Positions 5,007-5,136 of a stretch of 5,136 nt of DNA are shown piece after piece. Both the position numbers and the translations under genes were made by a program. Source of the stretch: Actinomycetes bacterium (GTDB lineage Bacteria > Actinomycetota > Acidimicrobiia > Acidimicrobiales > RAAP-2); NCBI GenBank assembly GCA_021784205.1, contig JAJXTB010000137.1, positions 1-5,136 on the forward strand, in the 5' to 3' direction. Numbering within the stretch: position 1 is the first letter of the stretch; each line of letters begins with the position of its first letter. The notes below the pieces were generated by a model. The model was not told the DNA's origin and made no database searches. It was given only the letters and a program-made list of their open reading frames with translations.

Positions 5007-5136
5007 AGCGAGCCCTTGGTGGACCGGACGAGCCCGCCGTCGCGCACCAGCGCCTGGGCGAGCGCGCGCCCGACCGCCTTGAAGGCCGCCTCGGCGACGT
5101 GGTGGGCGTTGGTGCCCGTCGCGGTGACGTGCAGCG
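5003..5136 (-). CDS. hisB: Imidazoleglycerol-phosphate dehydratase HisB, C-terminal part
   Basis: The last 43 residues are visible, reading LHVTATGTNAHHVAEAAFKA and then VGRALAQALV and [13 protein letters not shown] before TGA 5005-5003; the rest lies beyond the right edge. The G-x-N-x-HH-x-x-E-A-x-FKA block carries the second manganese-binding HHxxE motif of the dehydratase, and the terminal STKG-x-L is the family signature. The enzyme dehydrates imidazole glycerol phosphate, the product of HisH/HisF, to imidazole acetol phosphate. The stop codon overlaps the hisH GTG start. Order and overlap place it upstream in the same operon. Confidence 0.97.
   Translation of the reverse strand, partial: LHVTATGTNAHHVAEAAFKAVGRALAQALVRDGGLVRSTKGSL

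Overview
The window is very GC-rich and gene-dense. Stop and start codons often overlap by four bases, and seven of the eight complete or nearly complete gene starts I can place are GTG. This fits a high-G+C actinobacterium. Acidimicrobiia is my tentative guess, from the style of the genes and the fused HisIE; it is inference, because no rRNA or marker phylogeny is available here.

Layout from left to right. (1) Positions 1-429 (+) hold the 3' part of a histidine-phosphatase (phosphoglycerate-mutase-like) gene whose start lies outside the window. (2) A 68-base convergent gap with two perfect palindromes separates it from a minus-strand pair that reads 1705 to 498. This pair is a phosphosulfolactate synthase (ComA-family) gene followed, with a GTGA overlap, by a VOC/glyoxalase-fold gene. 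(3) A 193-base divergent region (1706-1898) follows. It holds a perfect hairpin upstream of the comA-like gene and a dyad over the start of a plus-strand gene at 1899-2030. That gene encodes a 43-residue protein with an uninterrupted heptad pattern. (4) The small gene ends one base from the end of a second minus-strand pair (3035 to 2032): a polytopic membrane protein of the COG4280 type with an internally duplicated E-x-x-E half, then an 82-residue two-helix membrane protein, again overlapping by GTGA. (5) After a 144-base spacer with repeats, the rest (5136 to 3180, minus strand) is the end of a histidine operon: hisB (partial), hisH, hisF and hisIE. All are overlapping or one base apart.

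How the genes work together: hisH and hisF form the glutamine-dependent imidazole-glycerol-phosphate synthase, HisB performs the following dehydration, and HisIE performs the two early hydrolytic steps. The hisA (priA) gene that often sits between hisH and hisF in actinobacteria is missing here, and hisH and hisF overlap directly. The comA-like/VOC pair suggests organosulfonate chemistry (condensation of sulfite with PEP), but the other coenzyme M genes are not in view. The membrane-protein pair looks like a two-component membrane system of unknown substrate.

The least-described items are the 43-residue heptad protein, the ComA-VOC coupling, and the membrane-protein pair with its repeat-bearing leader. 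No transfer RNA, rRNA, CRISPR array or insertion sequence is apparent, and there is no gap longer than 300 bases without a gene.
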